A stretch of DNA of 64,000 nt from Flavobacteriaceae bacterium (GTDB lineage: Bacteria > Bacteroidota > Bacteroidia > Flavobacteriales > Flavobacteriaceae). How positions within the stretch are numbered: the stretch's first letter is position 1; every line of letters starts with the position of its first letter. The notes under the pieces were generated by a model, which was not told the origin of the DNA, searched no databases, and saw only the letters and a program-made list of their open reading frames with translations. The position numbers and the translations under genes are program-made. Shown piece by piece: positions 49,200 through 58,141 of this stretch. The stretch covers positions 70,448-134,447 of the forward strand of contig JAKISG010000003.1 in NCBI GenBank assembly GCA_021648755.1, read 5' to 3'.

Positions 49200-50465
49200 A
49201 TGAAAACATTTAAAAAACAAATTTTATTAGTTGCAATACTATTTAGTGTTGTAATATTCGCTCAAAAAGAAGAAATAAAAGCGGCAGGAAAAGCTTTGGC
49301 TAAAAACAATTTTACAGAAGCATTAGCATCTTTAAATAAAGTAGAAAGCATGCTTGGCAATTTAGATAATAAAACAAAAGCTAAATTTTACTTTTTAAAA
49401 TCAAAAGCTTTAAATGGCTCTGGTAAAGTTACTGAAGCAGCTAATATAATTAACGAATTAATGGCTTTTGAAAAGAAAATTGGTAAAGAAAAATACACAA
49501 AAGAAGCAGAGCCAATGCTACAAGAACTTATTCAAAAACTTAGAAGTGAAGGCATTAAAGAATATGATGAAAAAAAATGGAGTTTAGCAAAAAATACTTT
49601 AGCTCAAGTTTTTGAATTAAATGCTTTAGACACATCATTTTTAAACTACGCCGCAATGGCAGCTTATCAAGATAAAGATTTAGATTTAGCACTAGTACAC
49701 TATCAAAAATTAAATAAAGTTGGCTATACAGGTATTACAACAAACTATTCAGCAATAAATGTAGAAACCAAAAAAAGAGACAACTTTAGCTCAAAAAATG
49801 AAATGGATTTGATGATAAAATCAAAAACATACATAGATCCAAAAACAGAGGTCTTAGAAACAAAAAAAGGTGATATTATTAAAAATATTGCTAATATTTA
49901 TTTAGAAAAAGGAGATAATGAAAAAGCTTTAGAAGCTATTTATAACGCAAGAAAAGAATCGCCAAAAGATGTAAATATTATTCTAACAGCTGCAGATATT
50001 GCTTATAAAATGGGTAAAAACGAAGAATTTATTACCTTAATGAATGAAGCAATAAAGCACAAACCAAACGACCCAGTAATATATAATAATATTGGTATAG
50101 TTAGTAGGGTAGAAGGTAAAAATGAAGAAGCAAAAAAAGCATTTAAAAAAGCAATTGAACTTAAGCCAGACTATAAAGAAGCAATTATTAATTTAGCAGA
50201 TACTGAACTAAGAAGAGAAGATGTTATTGTTAAAGAAATGGAAAAAAACATGAAAAACTTTGATAAATTTGACGCTTTAAAAGCAAAACAATTAGAATTA
50301 TTTAGAGAAATTTTACCTCTATACGAAAAAGCATATAAAATAAAAGATGCCAACTACAGTAAGAATAATGAAAAGAATTTTTTAAAAACGATGATGGCTA
50401 TTTATGAAAATTTAGAAATGTATGATAAAATGAACGAAGTAAAAGCATTTTCAGATAGTTTATAA
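49200..50465 (+). CDS. Exported tetratricopeptide-repeat protein
   Basis: 421 aa. The signal peptide MKTFKKQILLVAILFSVVIFAQ indicates export. At least two clear TPR-like units are visible: GDNEKALEAIYNARKESPKD and GKNEEAKKAFKKAIELKPDY. The latter is a perfect TPR consensus pattern. It probably mediates protein-protein contacts in the periplasm; the partner is unknown. It starts 25 bases after gyrA, so it is likely co-transcribed with it, and a strong terminator follows at 50485-50521. Confidence 0.85.
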   Translation: MKTFKKQILLVAILFSVVIFAQKEEIKAAGKALAKNNFTEALASLNKVESMLGNLDNKTKAKFYFLKSKALNGSGKVTEAANIINELMAFEKKIGKEKYTKEAEPMLQELIQKLRSEGIKEYDEKKWSLAKNTLAQVFELNALDTSFLNYAAMAAYQDKDLDLALVHYQKLNKVGYTGITTNYSAINVETKKRDNFSSKNEMDLMIKSKTYIDPKTEVLETKKGDIIKNIANIYLEKGDNEKALEAIYNARKESPKDVNIILTAADIAYKMGKNEEFITLMNEAIKHKPNDPVIYNNIGIVSRVEGKNEEAKKAFKKAIELKPDYKEAIINLADTELRREDVIVKEMEKNMKNFDKFDALKAKQLELFREILPLYEKAYKIKDANYSKNNEKNFLKTMMAIYENLEMYDKMNEVKAFSDSL

Positions 50466-50484
50466 AGAAAGTTCAAATTTTTAT

Positions 50485-50521
50485 AAAAAATCTCACTAGT
50501 AATCTACTAGTGAGATTTTTT
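50485..50521 (+). terminator. Terminator after the TPR gene (gyrA operon)
   Basis: AAAAAATCTCACTAGT / ACTAGTGAGATTTTTT (50485-50500, 50506-50521), a perfect 16-bp stem with a 5-base loop and a U-run. Probably bidirectional because the convergent methyltransferase gene ends at 50569. Confidence 0.9.
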
Positions 50522-50568
50522 TAGTTTTAACAGTACTTTAGTTAGTTAATTTTATGCAAACAATAAAA

Positions 50569-51297
50569 TTAAATACACACAACTAATATCAATCGTTTTG
50601 ATTTTTTTAAATCAAAAGTAGTAAGATTATAATCCCCAAAAGTAGTTTTTAGTTGAAGGCCTGCCTTTAAAATATATCTTTTTATAGTTTCAAAAGTTAG
50701 GCACTGTACTTTTTCGGTAAAATGATATTCAATTTTATTCACTGTAAACCAAATGTCTTTTATAATTCTTTGGTCACTTATTACCCGCTTAATTTTAAAA
50801 ACAATTCCGTTTTTAGTTATCGTCTCTTGAGCAACTAAATTTTTACTTACGGTTTCAATATTCATAAAATCAATTACTGCAACCCCATTTTTAAATAACC
50901 CGTTTTTAATATTTTTTAATACCTTAATATTTGTTTGATCATCATTAAAATACCCAAAACTAGTAAAGAGATTAAAAATAGCATTATATTTTGTGTCAAA
51001 CGGAATTCTCATATCATGTACTTCAAAATTCAAAGTATCATTTTGAAATTGTTTAGCATACTTAATGCTATTTTTAGATAAATCTATTCCATTAACAGTA
51101 AATCCGAGTTTGTTTAAAAAAACGGAATGCCTTCCTTTACCACAAGCCAAATCTAAAATAAAACTCTCTTTTTTAAGTTTAAGATAATTAACTAAATTTG
51201 TCATAAAGAGTTCTGCCTCCTTATAATTTCTATCTTTATAAAGAATATGATAGTATTCTGAATCAAACCAATCTACAAACCATTCTTTTTGTTTCAT
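50569..51297 (-). CDS. Class I SAM-dependent methyltransferase
   Basis: 242 aa. The SAM site is FILDLACGKGRHSVFLNKLG with VNGIDLSKNSI, then DMRIPFDTKYNAIFNLFTSFGYF, typical of the class I fold with a ubiquinone/ menaquinone-type or small-molecule layout. No signal peptide. The substrate cannot be told. It is convergent with the gyrA-TPR operon. Confidence 0.8.
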   Translation of the reverse strand: MKQKEWFVDWFDSEYYHILYKDRNYKEAELFMTNLVNYLKLKKESFILDLACGKGRHSVFLNKLGFTVNGIDLSKNSIKYAKQFQNDTLNFEVHDMRIPFDTKYNAIFNLFTSFGYFNDDQTNIKVLKNIKNGLFKNGVAVIDFMNIETVSKNLVAQETITKNGIVFKIKRVISDQRIIKDIWFTVNKIEYHFTEKVQCLTFETIKRYILKAGLQLKTTFGDYNLTTFDLKKSKRLILVVCI

Positions 51298-51522
51298 ATT
51301 TTTCTATAAAATGTACAAATTTAATTAGCAAAAATAAACTTTTTCTTGCTGTACTTCTATAATTTTCTTTAGGAATTTCGGGCATTCCTTAAATCAAATA
51401 AGTTTTGAATTTTTTACACTTCTTTTTTATTTGGTTCAGCTTTCAAAAGCCCTGTTTAAGGAAGAATAACAATAAAACACAAACATTAACAGTTTAACAA
51501 ATATCTTACTTACTTTTACAGC

Positions 51523-52680
51523 ATGGCAAATAACTTTAAAATGCTTGCTAAAACATTATTTGGTTTAGAGCCAATTTTAGCAAAAGAATTAAAAAATTTA
51601 GGAGCAATAAAAGTAACCGAAGGTGTTAGAAATGTATCCTTCTACGGTGATATAGGCTTTATGTATAAAGCAAATTTAGCCTTAAGAACAGCAATTAGAA
51701 TTCTGAAGCCCTATAAAACTTTTAGAATTAGAGATGAACATGATTTGTATAACGAGATTAAAAAAATTCATTGGGAAGAGTTTTTATTTTACGATAAAAC
51801 ATTTGCAGTAAATTCTACGGTAATTTCAGATAATTTCACCAATTCACACTATGTTTCTTTAAAAACTAAAGATGCAATTGTAGATTATTTTAGAGATAAA
51901 TATAAACAAAGACCAAGTATTGATTTAGACTATCCAGATTTAAATATTAATATTCATATTCAGAATGAAAATTGTACTATTTCATTTGATAGTTCTGGAC
52001 AATCTTTACACAAAAGAGGTTATAAATTATCGACAAATATCGCACCTATAAACGAAGTTCTAGCTGCAGGAATGATTTTACTTTCGGGTTATGACGGTAC
52101 TACAGATTTTATAGACCCTATGTGTGGTAGCGGTACGATTTTAATAGAGGCTGCAATGATTGCTCTAAATATACCAGCAAATATTAACCGCAAAAAATTT
52201 GCTTTTGAAAATTGGGAAGATTTTGATGCAGATTTATTTGAAAAAATTAAAGAATCCTTATTAAAAAAGATAAGAGAAACCAATTGCAAAATTACAGGCT
52301 ATGATAAAGCACCAAGCGCTGTACAAAAAACAAAAGAAAATATTGAAAACGCAAGTTTATCCGAATTTATAAAAGTAGAAAGACAAGATTTTTTTGATAG
52401 TGAAAAACATACTGAAATGAAAATGATTCTTCTTTTTAACCCGCCTTATGGAGAACGCTTAAAAATAGATGTAAAACGATTCTATAGTAGAGTAGGAGAT
52501 ACCCTTAAGCAATCTTACCCAAATACAGACGCCTGGTTAATTACAAGCGACTTAGAAGAAGGAATTAAAAATGTAGGCTTAAGAACTTCACGAAGAATAC
52601 CTCTATTTAATGGGAAACTAGAATGTAAATTTGTAAAATATGAAATATATCGTGGTAGTAAAAAAGCAAATAAGCAGTAA
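51523..52680 (+). CDS. THUMP-domain RNA methyltransferase (RlmL/TrmN-like)
   Basis: 385 aa. The N-terminal THUMP region (KMLAKTLFGLEPILAKELKNL) is followed by the methyltransferase core with DFIDPMCGSGTILIEAAMIA and the catalytic FNPPYGERLK motif. This is the base-N2-guanine methyltransferase family that modifies rRNA or tRNA. E. coli RlmL is a longer fusion; the stand-alone form is common in Bacteroidota. The heme A synthase gene follows 43 bases after it. Confidence 0.88.
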   Translation: MANNFKMLAKTLFGLEPILAKELKNLGAIKVTEGVRNVSFYGDIGFMYKANLALRTAIRILKPYKTFRIRDEHDLYNEIKKIHWEEFLFYDKTFAVNSTVISDNFTNSHYVSLKTKDAIVDYFRDKYKQRPSIDLDYPDLNINIHIQNENCTISFDSSGQSLHKRGYKLSTNIAPINEVLAAGMILLSGYDGTTDFIDPMCGSGTILIEAAMIALNIPANINRKKFAFENWEDFDADLFEKIKESLLKKIRETNCKITGYDKAPSAVQKTKENIENASLSEFIKVERQDFFDSEKHTEMKMILLFNPPYGERLKIDVKRFYSRVGDTLKQSYPNTDAWLITSDLEEGIKNVGLRTSRRIPLFNGKLECKFVKYEIYRGSKKANKQ

Positions 52681-52723
52681 ATAATTATAAGTAAAATACC
52701 TCAGTTAGATTAGCTAAACTAGA

Positions 52724-53839
52724 ATGAGTAATAATAAATTGCATAAAAGTTTCATTAATAATTCTTTAAAAATATGGGATAAACAACTAATAACCTGGTT
52801 AATAATAGGTTGTTTATTAATAACAACAATGATTATTGTTGGTGGTATTACACGTTTAACACATTCAGGCTTATCTATGGTTACTTGGAAACCTGTAACA
52901 GGATTTATTCCACCTTTAAACGAATTAGAATGGCAAATAGAATTTACTAAATACAAAACATCACCTGAATATATTAAAAAGAATTATCATTTTTCTTTAG
53001 ACGAATTTAAAGAAATCTTTTTTTGGGAATACGTACATCGCTTAATTGGACGCATTCTTGGGTTGGTTTTCTTTTTTCCATTTTTATACTTTCTAATAAA
53101 GAAAAAAATTAAAACTAAAAAATTACGAAATAATTTATGGGTAATTTTCTTTTTAGGGGCTTTACAAGGTTTTGTAGGTTGGTTTATGGTTAAAAGTGGT
53201 TTGGTTGATAACCCTGCCGTAAGTCATTATCGTTTAGCAACACATTTGGTATTGGCACTATTTCTATTTTCATATATTTATTGGATTATTTTACAATTAC
53301 GCTTCCCTGAAAAAGAAACACCTACTAAAGACTTAAAAAAAATAGCTAGCTTAGCACAAATACTTTTATTTTTGACTACTTTACAAATAATTTATGGAGC
53401 ATTTGTCGCTGGATTAAAAGCAGGTAAATTACATCATACTTTTCCGAAAATGGGAATAGAATGGTTTCCAAAAATGATTATTGAAAGTTTTAAACAAAAC
53501 GGCATAATGACTTTATTCGAAAATCATTATGCCGTTATTTTTATACATCGTTGGTTAGCAGTTATCGTATTTTTTTTAGTTTTATACCTTGTTTTTAAAG
53601 CACAAAATAATTTTTTAAGTTTAAATCAAAAATGGGCTATACGTTTTGTGCTTATCACAATCGGAATTCAATTTTTATTAGGCGTTTACACCATTTTATA
53701 TAGTGTACCAGTTATTTTAGGTGTTTTGCATCAGTTTGGTGCTTTAGTATTTTTAATTTCAATTTTAACTGTTTTATTTTTTTTTAGAAATAAAAATTAC
53801 AATAAAAGTATATCAGATTTACAAAATAAAGTTATTTAA
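52724..53839 (+). CDS. ctaA: Heme A synthase (COX15/CtaA)
   Basis: 371 aa with about eight membrane segments. The heme-binding blocks VHRLIGRILGLVF (with conserved His), SHYRLATHLVLALFLF, FIHRWLAVIVFFLVLY and VLHQFGALVF are the CtaA/COX15 signature; four histidines ligate hemes. It converts heme O to heme A in the inner membrane for cytochrome oxidase. It starts 43 bases after the RNA methyltransferase and may share its promoter. Confidence 0.92.
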   Translation: MSNNKLHKSFINNSLKIWDKQLITWLIIGCLLITTMIIVGGITRLTHSGLSMVTWKPVTGFIPPLNELEWQIEFTKYKTSPEYIKKNYHFSLDEFKEIFFWEYVHRLIGRILGLVFFFPFLYFLIKKKIKTKKLRNNLWVIFFLGALQGFVGWFMVKSGLVDNPAVSHYRLATHLVLALFLFSYIYWIILQLRFPEKETPTKDLKKIASLAQILLFLTTLQIIYGAFVAGLKAGKLHHTFPKMGIEWFPKMIIESFKQNGIMTLFENHYAVIFIHRWLAVIVFFLVLYLVFKAQNNFLSLNQKWAIRFVLITIGIQFLLGVYTILYSVPVILGVLHQFGALVFLISILTVLFFFRNKNYNKSISDLQNKVI

Positions 53840-53888
53840 ATTTAAACTATTGTAAACTAAGTTACCTTAAACTCCTAAATATTTTTAT

Positions 53889-53896
53889 TAAATTTG
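53889..53896 (+). promoter_or_regulatory. trxB: -7 box of trxB
   Basis: TAAATTTG is a TAnnTTTG match 31 bases before the ATG at 53927. The TTG at 53894 that opens a longer frame lies inside the box, so it is excluded as a start. Confidence 0.6.
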
Positions 53897-53926
53897 CATT
53901 TCAATTTAGAAACTAAAAAAATAATT

Positions 53927-54874
53927 ATGTCAAATAAACTAGAAAGAATTAAATGTTTAATCATAGGCTCTGGACCTGCGGGTTATACTGCTGCTATTTA
54001 CGCATCTCGTGCAGATTTAAAACCTGTTATGTACACAGGCATGCAAATAGGAGGGCAATTAACAACGACTACCGAGGTTGATAATTACCCAGGATATCCA
54101 AACGGAACCGATGGTACTGCAATGATGGAAGATTTTAAAAATCAAGCAGAACGTTTTGGAGCTAAAATTCGCATCGGCTTAGCAACTAAAGTTAATTTTA
54201 GTAATAAAATTGGCGGAATTCATAAAATAATAGTTGATGAAGAAACCGAAATAGAAGCAGAAACCATTATAATAGCTACTGGTGCTACAGCAAAATATTT
54301 AGGCTTAGAAAGTGAACAACGCCTTATTGGTAGCGGTGTCTCTGCTTGTGCAACTTGTGATGGTTTTTTTTACAAAAAACAAGATGTAGTAGTAGTAGGT
54401 GCAGGCGATACTGCTGCCGAAGAAGCAACTTACTTAGCAAATATTTGTAGTAAAGTGACTATACTTGTCAGAAAGGATTATATGAAAGCCTCAAAAGCAA
54501 TGCAACACCGTGTTAATAAAGCTAAAAATATTGAAGTACTCTATAATACAGAACTCGATGAGGTTTTAGGAGAACAAGTAGTTCAAGGTGTTCGCGTAAT
54601 TAATAATCAAACTAAAAATAAAAAAACAATAAATGTAACAGGAGTATTTATTGCTATTGGTCATAAACCAAACACCGCTATTTTTAAAGGTATTTTAGAT
54701 ATGGATAATGTCGGTTATTTAATTACCAAAGGAAAATCTACAAAAACTAATTTACCTGGTATTTTTGCTGCTGGTGATGTTCAAGATAAAGAATATAGAC
54801 AGGCAGTAACTGCTGCAGGAACTGGTTGTATGGCAGCTCTAGATTCTGAACGCTATCTAGCCGCTTTAGAATAA
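53927..54874 (+). CDS. trxB: Thioredoxin-disulfide reductase
   Basis: 315 aa from the ATG at 53927. The FAD motif IGSGPAGYTAAIYASRA, GGQLTTTTEVDNYPG, the redox-active CATCD (Cys141, Cys144), VVVGAGDTAAEEATYL (NADPH site) and the end GIFAAGDVQDKEYRQAVTA are clear. It regenerates thioredoxin using NADPH. The frame starting 33 bases earlier at a TTG lies within the promoter. Confidence 0.96.
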   Translation: MSNKLERIKCLIIGSGPAGYTAAIYASRADLKPVMYTGMQIGGQLTTTTEVDNYPGYPNGTDGTAMMEDFKNQAERFGAKIRIGLATKVNFSNKIGGIHKIIVDEETEIEAETIIIATGATAKYLGLESEQRLIGSGVSACATCDGFFYKKQDVVVVGAGDTAAEEATYLANICSKVTILVRKDYMKASKAMQHRVNKAKNIEVLYNTELDEVLGEQVVQGVRVINNQTKNKKTINVTGVFIAIGHKPNTAIFKGILDMDNVGYLITKGKSTKTNLPGIFAAGDVQDKEYRQAVTAAGTGCMAALDSERYLAALE

Positions 54875-54917
54875 ATATTTTTTTAATTAAAATTTAAATC
54901 ATAATCAGCCATAGTTT

Positions 54918-55994
54918 TTACTCTTGAAAATCTGGATTTGTAATAAATTCATTGTCAGTTAAAGTTAATAAAAATGCTTTTAATTGCGCTTTTTCAAGAG
55001 TTGACATTTGAGTGCCGCCTTGTGCAACAAAAAGCATTTGAGTATCAATAGTGCTAGAATTAATAACACCTTCACTATAATGATTTATTACCTCATCTAA
55101 AGTAGTAAAACGACCGTCATGCATATAAGGTGCAGTAAATACTAAATTTCGTAATGATGGTGTTTTAAATTTACCTCTATCATTTGGGTCTCCAGTAACT
55201 TCTTCAAGACCTATATCTGTAAATATTGCATCTAAACCATTATTTCTAAAAATATTATCTGTCCATAACGGATTACTATTACCTGTGCCATGGCAATGAA
55301 AACAATCTCCTCGTTCATCATTAAAAATATTAAACCCCTCTAATTCATCTACAGTTAAATTGACTTCGCCATTTAAATATTTGTCAAATTTAGAATTTGC
55401 AGAAATAATTGTTCTTTCAAATTGTGCAATTGCTTTAGCCACGAGTTCTTTAGTTATATTTGTATCCATAGCTGTTTGCTCAGGAAATGCTTTGTTAAAT
55501 AAGTCTTGATAAACGCTACTATTTTTTAAATCGTGAATTGCATTTTGCCAAGTATTATGCATTTCTACAACATTTGTTACTGGGTCTAGAGCTTGACTCT
55601 CTAAACCTATTGACCTACCATCCCAAAAGAATTTTTCATTAAGATTCCATGCCATATTGAATAAAGGCATAGAATTTCGATTACCCTCAATATTGTCAAT
55701 ACCAACGCTAAATTGTACATCATCTGTAAATCCATCTACTTGTTTATGACAGCTCGCACAAGATTGTGTACCATCACCAGAAAGTATTGGGTCATAAAAT
55801 AATTTTTTGCCTAAAGCAACGCCTTCAACTGTAAATGGGTTACTATTCGGAATTACTGGATTTGGTAATTTGTCAGCAAAAATTTGAGGTATTGCTAAGA
55901 TATATGCTGTATTTTGGTAGGGAACATAAGATTCTGAATCACTTTTACAGGAAATAATTGCAATAATAAATAAAATGTAAAGATAGTTTTTCAT
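54918..55994 (-). CDS. Di-heme cytochrome c peroxidase/MauG-family lipoprotein (MbnH-like)
   Basis: 358 aa. The lipoprotein signal ends at Cys16 (IIAIISCKSD). The two heme motifs CASCH (79-83) and CFHCH (231-235) are typical of bacterial di-heme peroxidases. The region MHDGRFTTLDEVINHYSEG is a known end motif in the same family. The gene sits next to a MbnP-like gene. In methanobactin-type pairs, MbnH oxidises a Trp in MbnP to make a copper site; here it may have the same or a related role. It is the last gene of a four-gene operon. Confidence 0.88.
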   Translation of the reverse strand: MKNYLYILFIIAIISCKSDSESYVPYQNTAYILAIPQIFADKLPNPVIPNSNPFTVEGVALGKKLFYDPILSGDGTQSCASCHKQVDGFTDDVQFSVGIDNIEGNRNSMPLFNMAWNLNEKFFWDGRSIGLESQALDPVTNVVEMHNTWQNAIHDLKNSSVYQDLFNKAFPEQTAMDTNITKELVAKAIAQFERTIISANSKFDKYLNGEVNLTVDELEGFNIFNDERGDCFHCHGTGNSNPLWTDNIFRNNGLDAIFTDIGLEEVTGDPNDRGKFKTPSLRNLVFTAPYMHDGRFTTLDEVINHYSEGVINSSTIDTQMLFVAQGGTQMSTLEKAQLKAFLLTLTDNEFITNPDFQE

Positions 55995-56065
55995 TATGTA
56001 GTTTTTTATTGCTTTAGGTGTTTAAATTAAAGTTCCTATAAAAAATTGGCAAATTTTTAAATATT

Positions 56066-56812
56066 TTAATTTATACCAACACTAAAAACCGAAGCACCAT
56101 TATCACGCATTATTAATTGCGCTACAGGGTTTGGCATTATAGGAAATACCATAGTGTTTAAATCTAGTAAATTTGGGTTTTTAAACCATTCTGCAATATT
56201 CATTTTTATTTCAATTTCAGAATTGCTATTTAATACTAAGTTTGTATCAAAAGAAATAATAAAATGATTTGGTTCAAAAACACCATCTGAAATTTTACGT
56301 GTACCAACATGTAGAGAGTAAGTTTGTTCTTGATTACTTGCATCTAAAAACTTACCTTCGTATTGCATTATATGATAGCCATCACCAAGACCTATTGGCC
56401 AGTTCCAGTTGGTTATATTTAAATCAGTATATGCATTAGGCGTATTTTCTGCTTCATTAAAACCTACCGTAAATGTAAGGGATTTATAATTGCCTTCTTC
56501 TACTGTTGATTCAGAGATGGTACTTAAACTTGCCTCTTCAGTTAGATCTATTAAATGATATGTTATAAGTTTGGTTTCAACGTCATCATTAGCTATTAGT
56601 GTAATGTTTGAAAGTAAATAACGCATTTTTGTAATGCTTAATTCTCCAGTTTCATTGCTGTACTTTATAGCGTTAAAATCAGATGCGTTTATGGCTTCAC
56701 CGTCCCAATTAAAAGTAAATTTAAATTTCGGGCTGATTTTCTCGGAGTCATCATCGGTCTTGCAAGATGTAATAAGCACAGACAATAATAATAAAGCGAC
56801 TATTTTTTTCAT
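56066..56812 (-). CDS. MbnP-like protein
   Basis: 248 aa. The lipoprotein signal has its Cys at about 17 (VLITSCKTDD). The block FKFTFNWDGEAINASDF, then TKMRYLLSNITLI, is the family signature of MbnP-like beta-sandwich proteins. A Trp-rich stretch (NITNWNWPIGLGDGYHIMQY) might hold the target of its partner. The MauG/MbnH-like gene follows after 71 bases, and the repeat lipoprotein gene is 5 bases upstream. It probably binds copper or another metal at the cell envelope; that is inferred from the family. Confidence 0.82.
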   Translation of the reverse strand: MKKIVALLLLSVLITSCKTDDDSEKISPKFKFTFNWDGEAINASDFNAIKYSNETGELSITKMRYLLSNITLIANDDVETKLITYHLIDLTEEASLSTISESTVEEGNYKSLTFTVGFNEAENTPNAYTDLNITNWNWPIGLGDGYHIMQYEGKFLDASNQEQTYSLHVGTRKISDGVFEPNHFIISFDTNLVLNSNSEIEIKMNIAEWFKNPNLLDLNTMVFPIMPNPVAQLIMRDNGASVFSVGIN

Positions 56813-56817
56813 TTTTA

Positions 56818-58137
56818 TTATTTTATTTCAAGAATTAAAACATCAGTAAACCCTGCATGACCAGTAATATCAAAATCATTACTTTCGGTTTGCCCAACGA
56901 CTACAATTGTATTGTGATTGGTTTCTATAATATCGTTTGCTATATCTACATTAGACCCTCCAAAAGTATCCGACCAAATTATAGAGCCACTGCCATCTAT
57001 TTTTATTAATAAAATATCATTTTGACCTTTTATTTCAAAAACATCATCACTTCTAGTATGCCCAGAAATCATATAATTGCCATCTTGCAAAGCTATAATT
57101 GATGTTGCGTTATCAAATTGATTTCCACCATAAGTTTTTTCCCATATTAAATCACCAAGTGGTGTTATTTTTAATAACCAAATATCTTTTAACCCTAGAT
57201 TATTACTTACATCTTGATCTGAACTTATTGTGGTACCTAATACAAAGTAATTACCATCGTTTGTTTCTATAACTTTAAAACTATCTTCAATTTGATTACC
57301 ACCAAAAGATGTATTCCAAATCAACGTCCCTTCACTTGATATTCTAATAACCCAAATGTCATCACTTCCTTTAGAATTAGTAATATCAAAATCATCACTA
57401 TCCGCAGAACCTGTTAGTATAAAATCACCATTGCTTGTTTCTAGGGCGCTAGTTGCACGATCATTTTTTGAACCGCCAAAATATCTACGCCATTCAAAAT
57501 CGCCATTGGCATCTAGTTTTACTCCCCAATAATCACCTATACCATGGTTTAGATTTCTTGTGCCATCATCATTACCAGCACCTCCAGATGCTGTAACGTC
57601 TAAATAACCACAAGTAAAAAAGCCACCATCTTGTGTTTGAATTATTGAAAATGATTCATCTTGCCCTGAGAAACCAAATGTTTTTTTCCATTGAATACTT
57701 CCGTTAACTGTTAACTTAAGAATCCAGAAATCCTTTTGTCCATTATTACCAGTTACATCTAAATCATTACTTTTTGTAAAACCAGAAACGATATAACCAC
57801 CATCTTGTGTTTGAATAATACTTTTTGCTATTTCTGTACTTGTTCCGCCATAAGACTTTGTCCAAGATAAATTAAAGTCCGCATCGTACTTAACAATTAA
57901 ATAATCGCTTTCTCCTTTTGGAACTTCTAAATTATTGCTGTCACTAGACTGTATATTACCACAACTTATAAACCCACCATCACTTGTCTTTACAACGGCA
58001 TTTAAAGATTCGTTTAATGAACCACCAAGAGTAATTGATTTTTGTAACTCCCCTAAAAATTGGGGTGTTGTTGTTTCATCGCTTTTACAACTTATTAAAA
58101 TAAGTAAAGCAATAAAGATGTGTATGAAGTACTTCAT
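56818..58137 (-). CDS. Lipoprotein with seven-fold-like GG-TS-IIQT-DGGY repeats
   Basis: 439 aa. The lipoprotein signal is MKYFIHIFIALLILISCKSD. The body has about seven to eight repeats of roughly 50 residues, each with KSYGGTSTEIAKSIIQTQDGGYIVSGFTKSNDLD-like content broken into shorter blocks such as SIIQTQDGGY and FGG-DIA. This pattern fits a beta-propeller. It is the second gene of the operon, 4 bases after the choice-of-anchor-B gene and 5 before the MbnP-like gene. Function unknown. Confidence 0.75.
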   Translation of the reverse strand: MKYFIHIFIALLILISCKSDETTTPQFLGELQKSITLGGSLNESLNAVVKTSDGGFISCGNIQSSDSNNLEVPKGESDYLIVKYDADFNLSWTKSYGGTSTEIAKSIIQTQDGGYIVSGFTKSNDLDVTGNNGQKDFWILKLTVNGSIQWKKTFGFSGQDESFSIIQTQDGGFFTCGYLDVTASGGAGNDDGTRNLNHGIGDYWGVKLDANGDFEWRRYFGGSKNDRATSALETSNGDFILTGSADSDDFDITNSKGSDDIWVIRISSEGTLIWNTSFGGNQIEDSFKVIETNDGNYFVLGTTISSDQDVSNNLGLKDIWLLKITPLGDLIWEKTYGGNQFDNATSIIALQDGNYMISGHTRSDDVFEIKGQNDILLIKIDGSGSIIWSDTFGGSNVDIANDIIETNHNTIVVVGQTESNDFDITGHAGFTDVLILEIK

Positions 58138-58141
58138 TGTA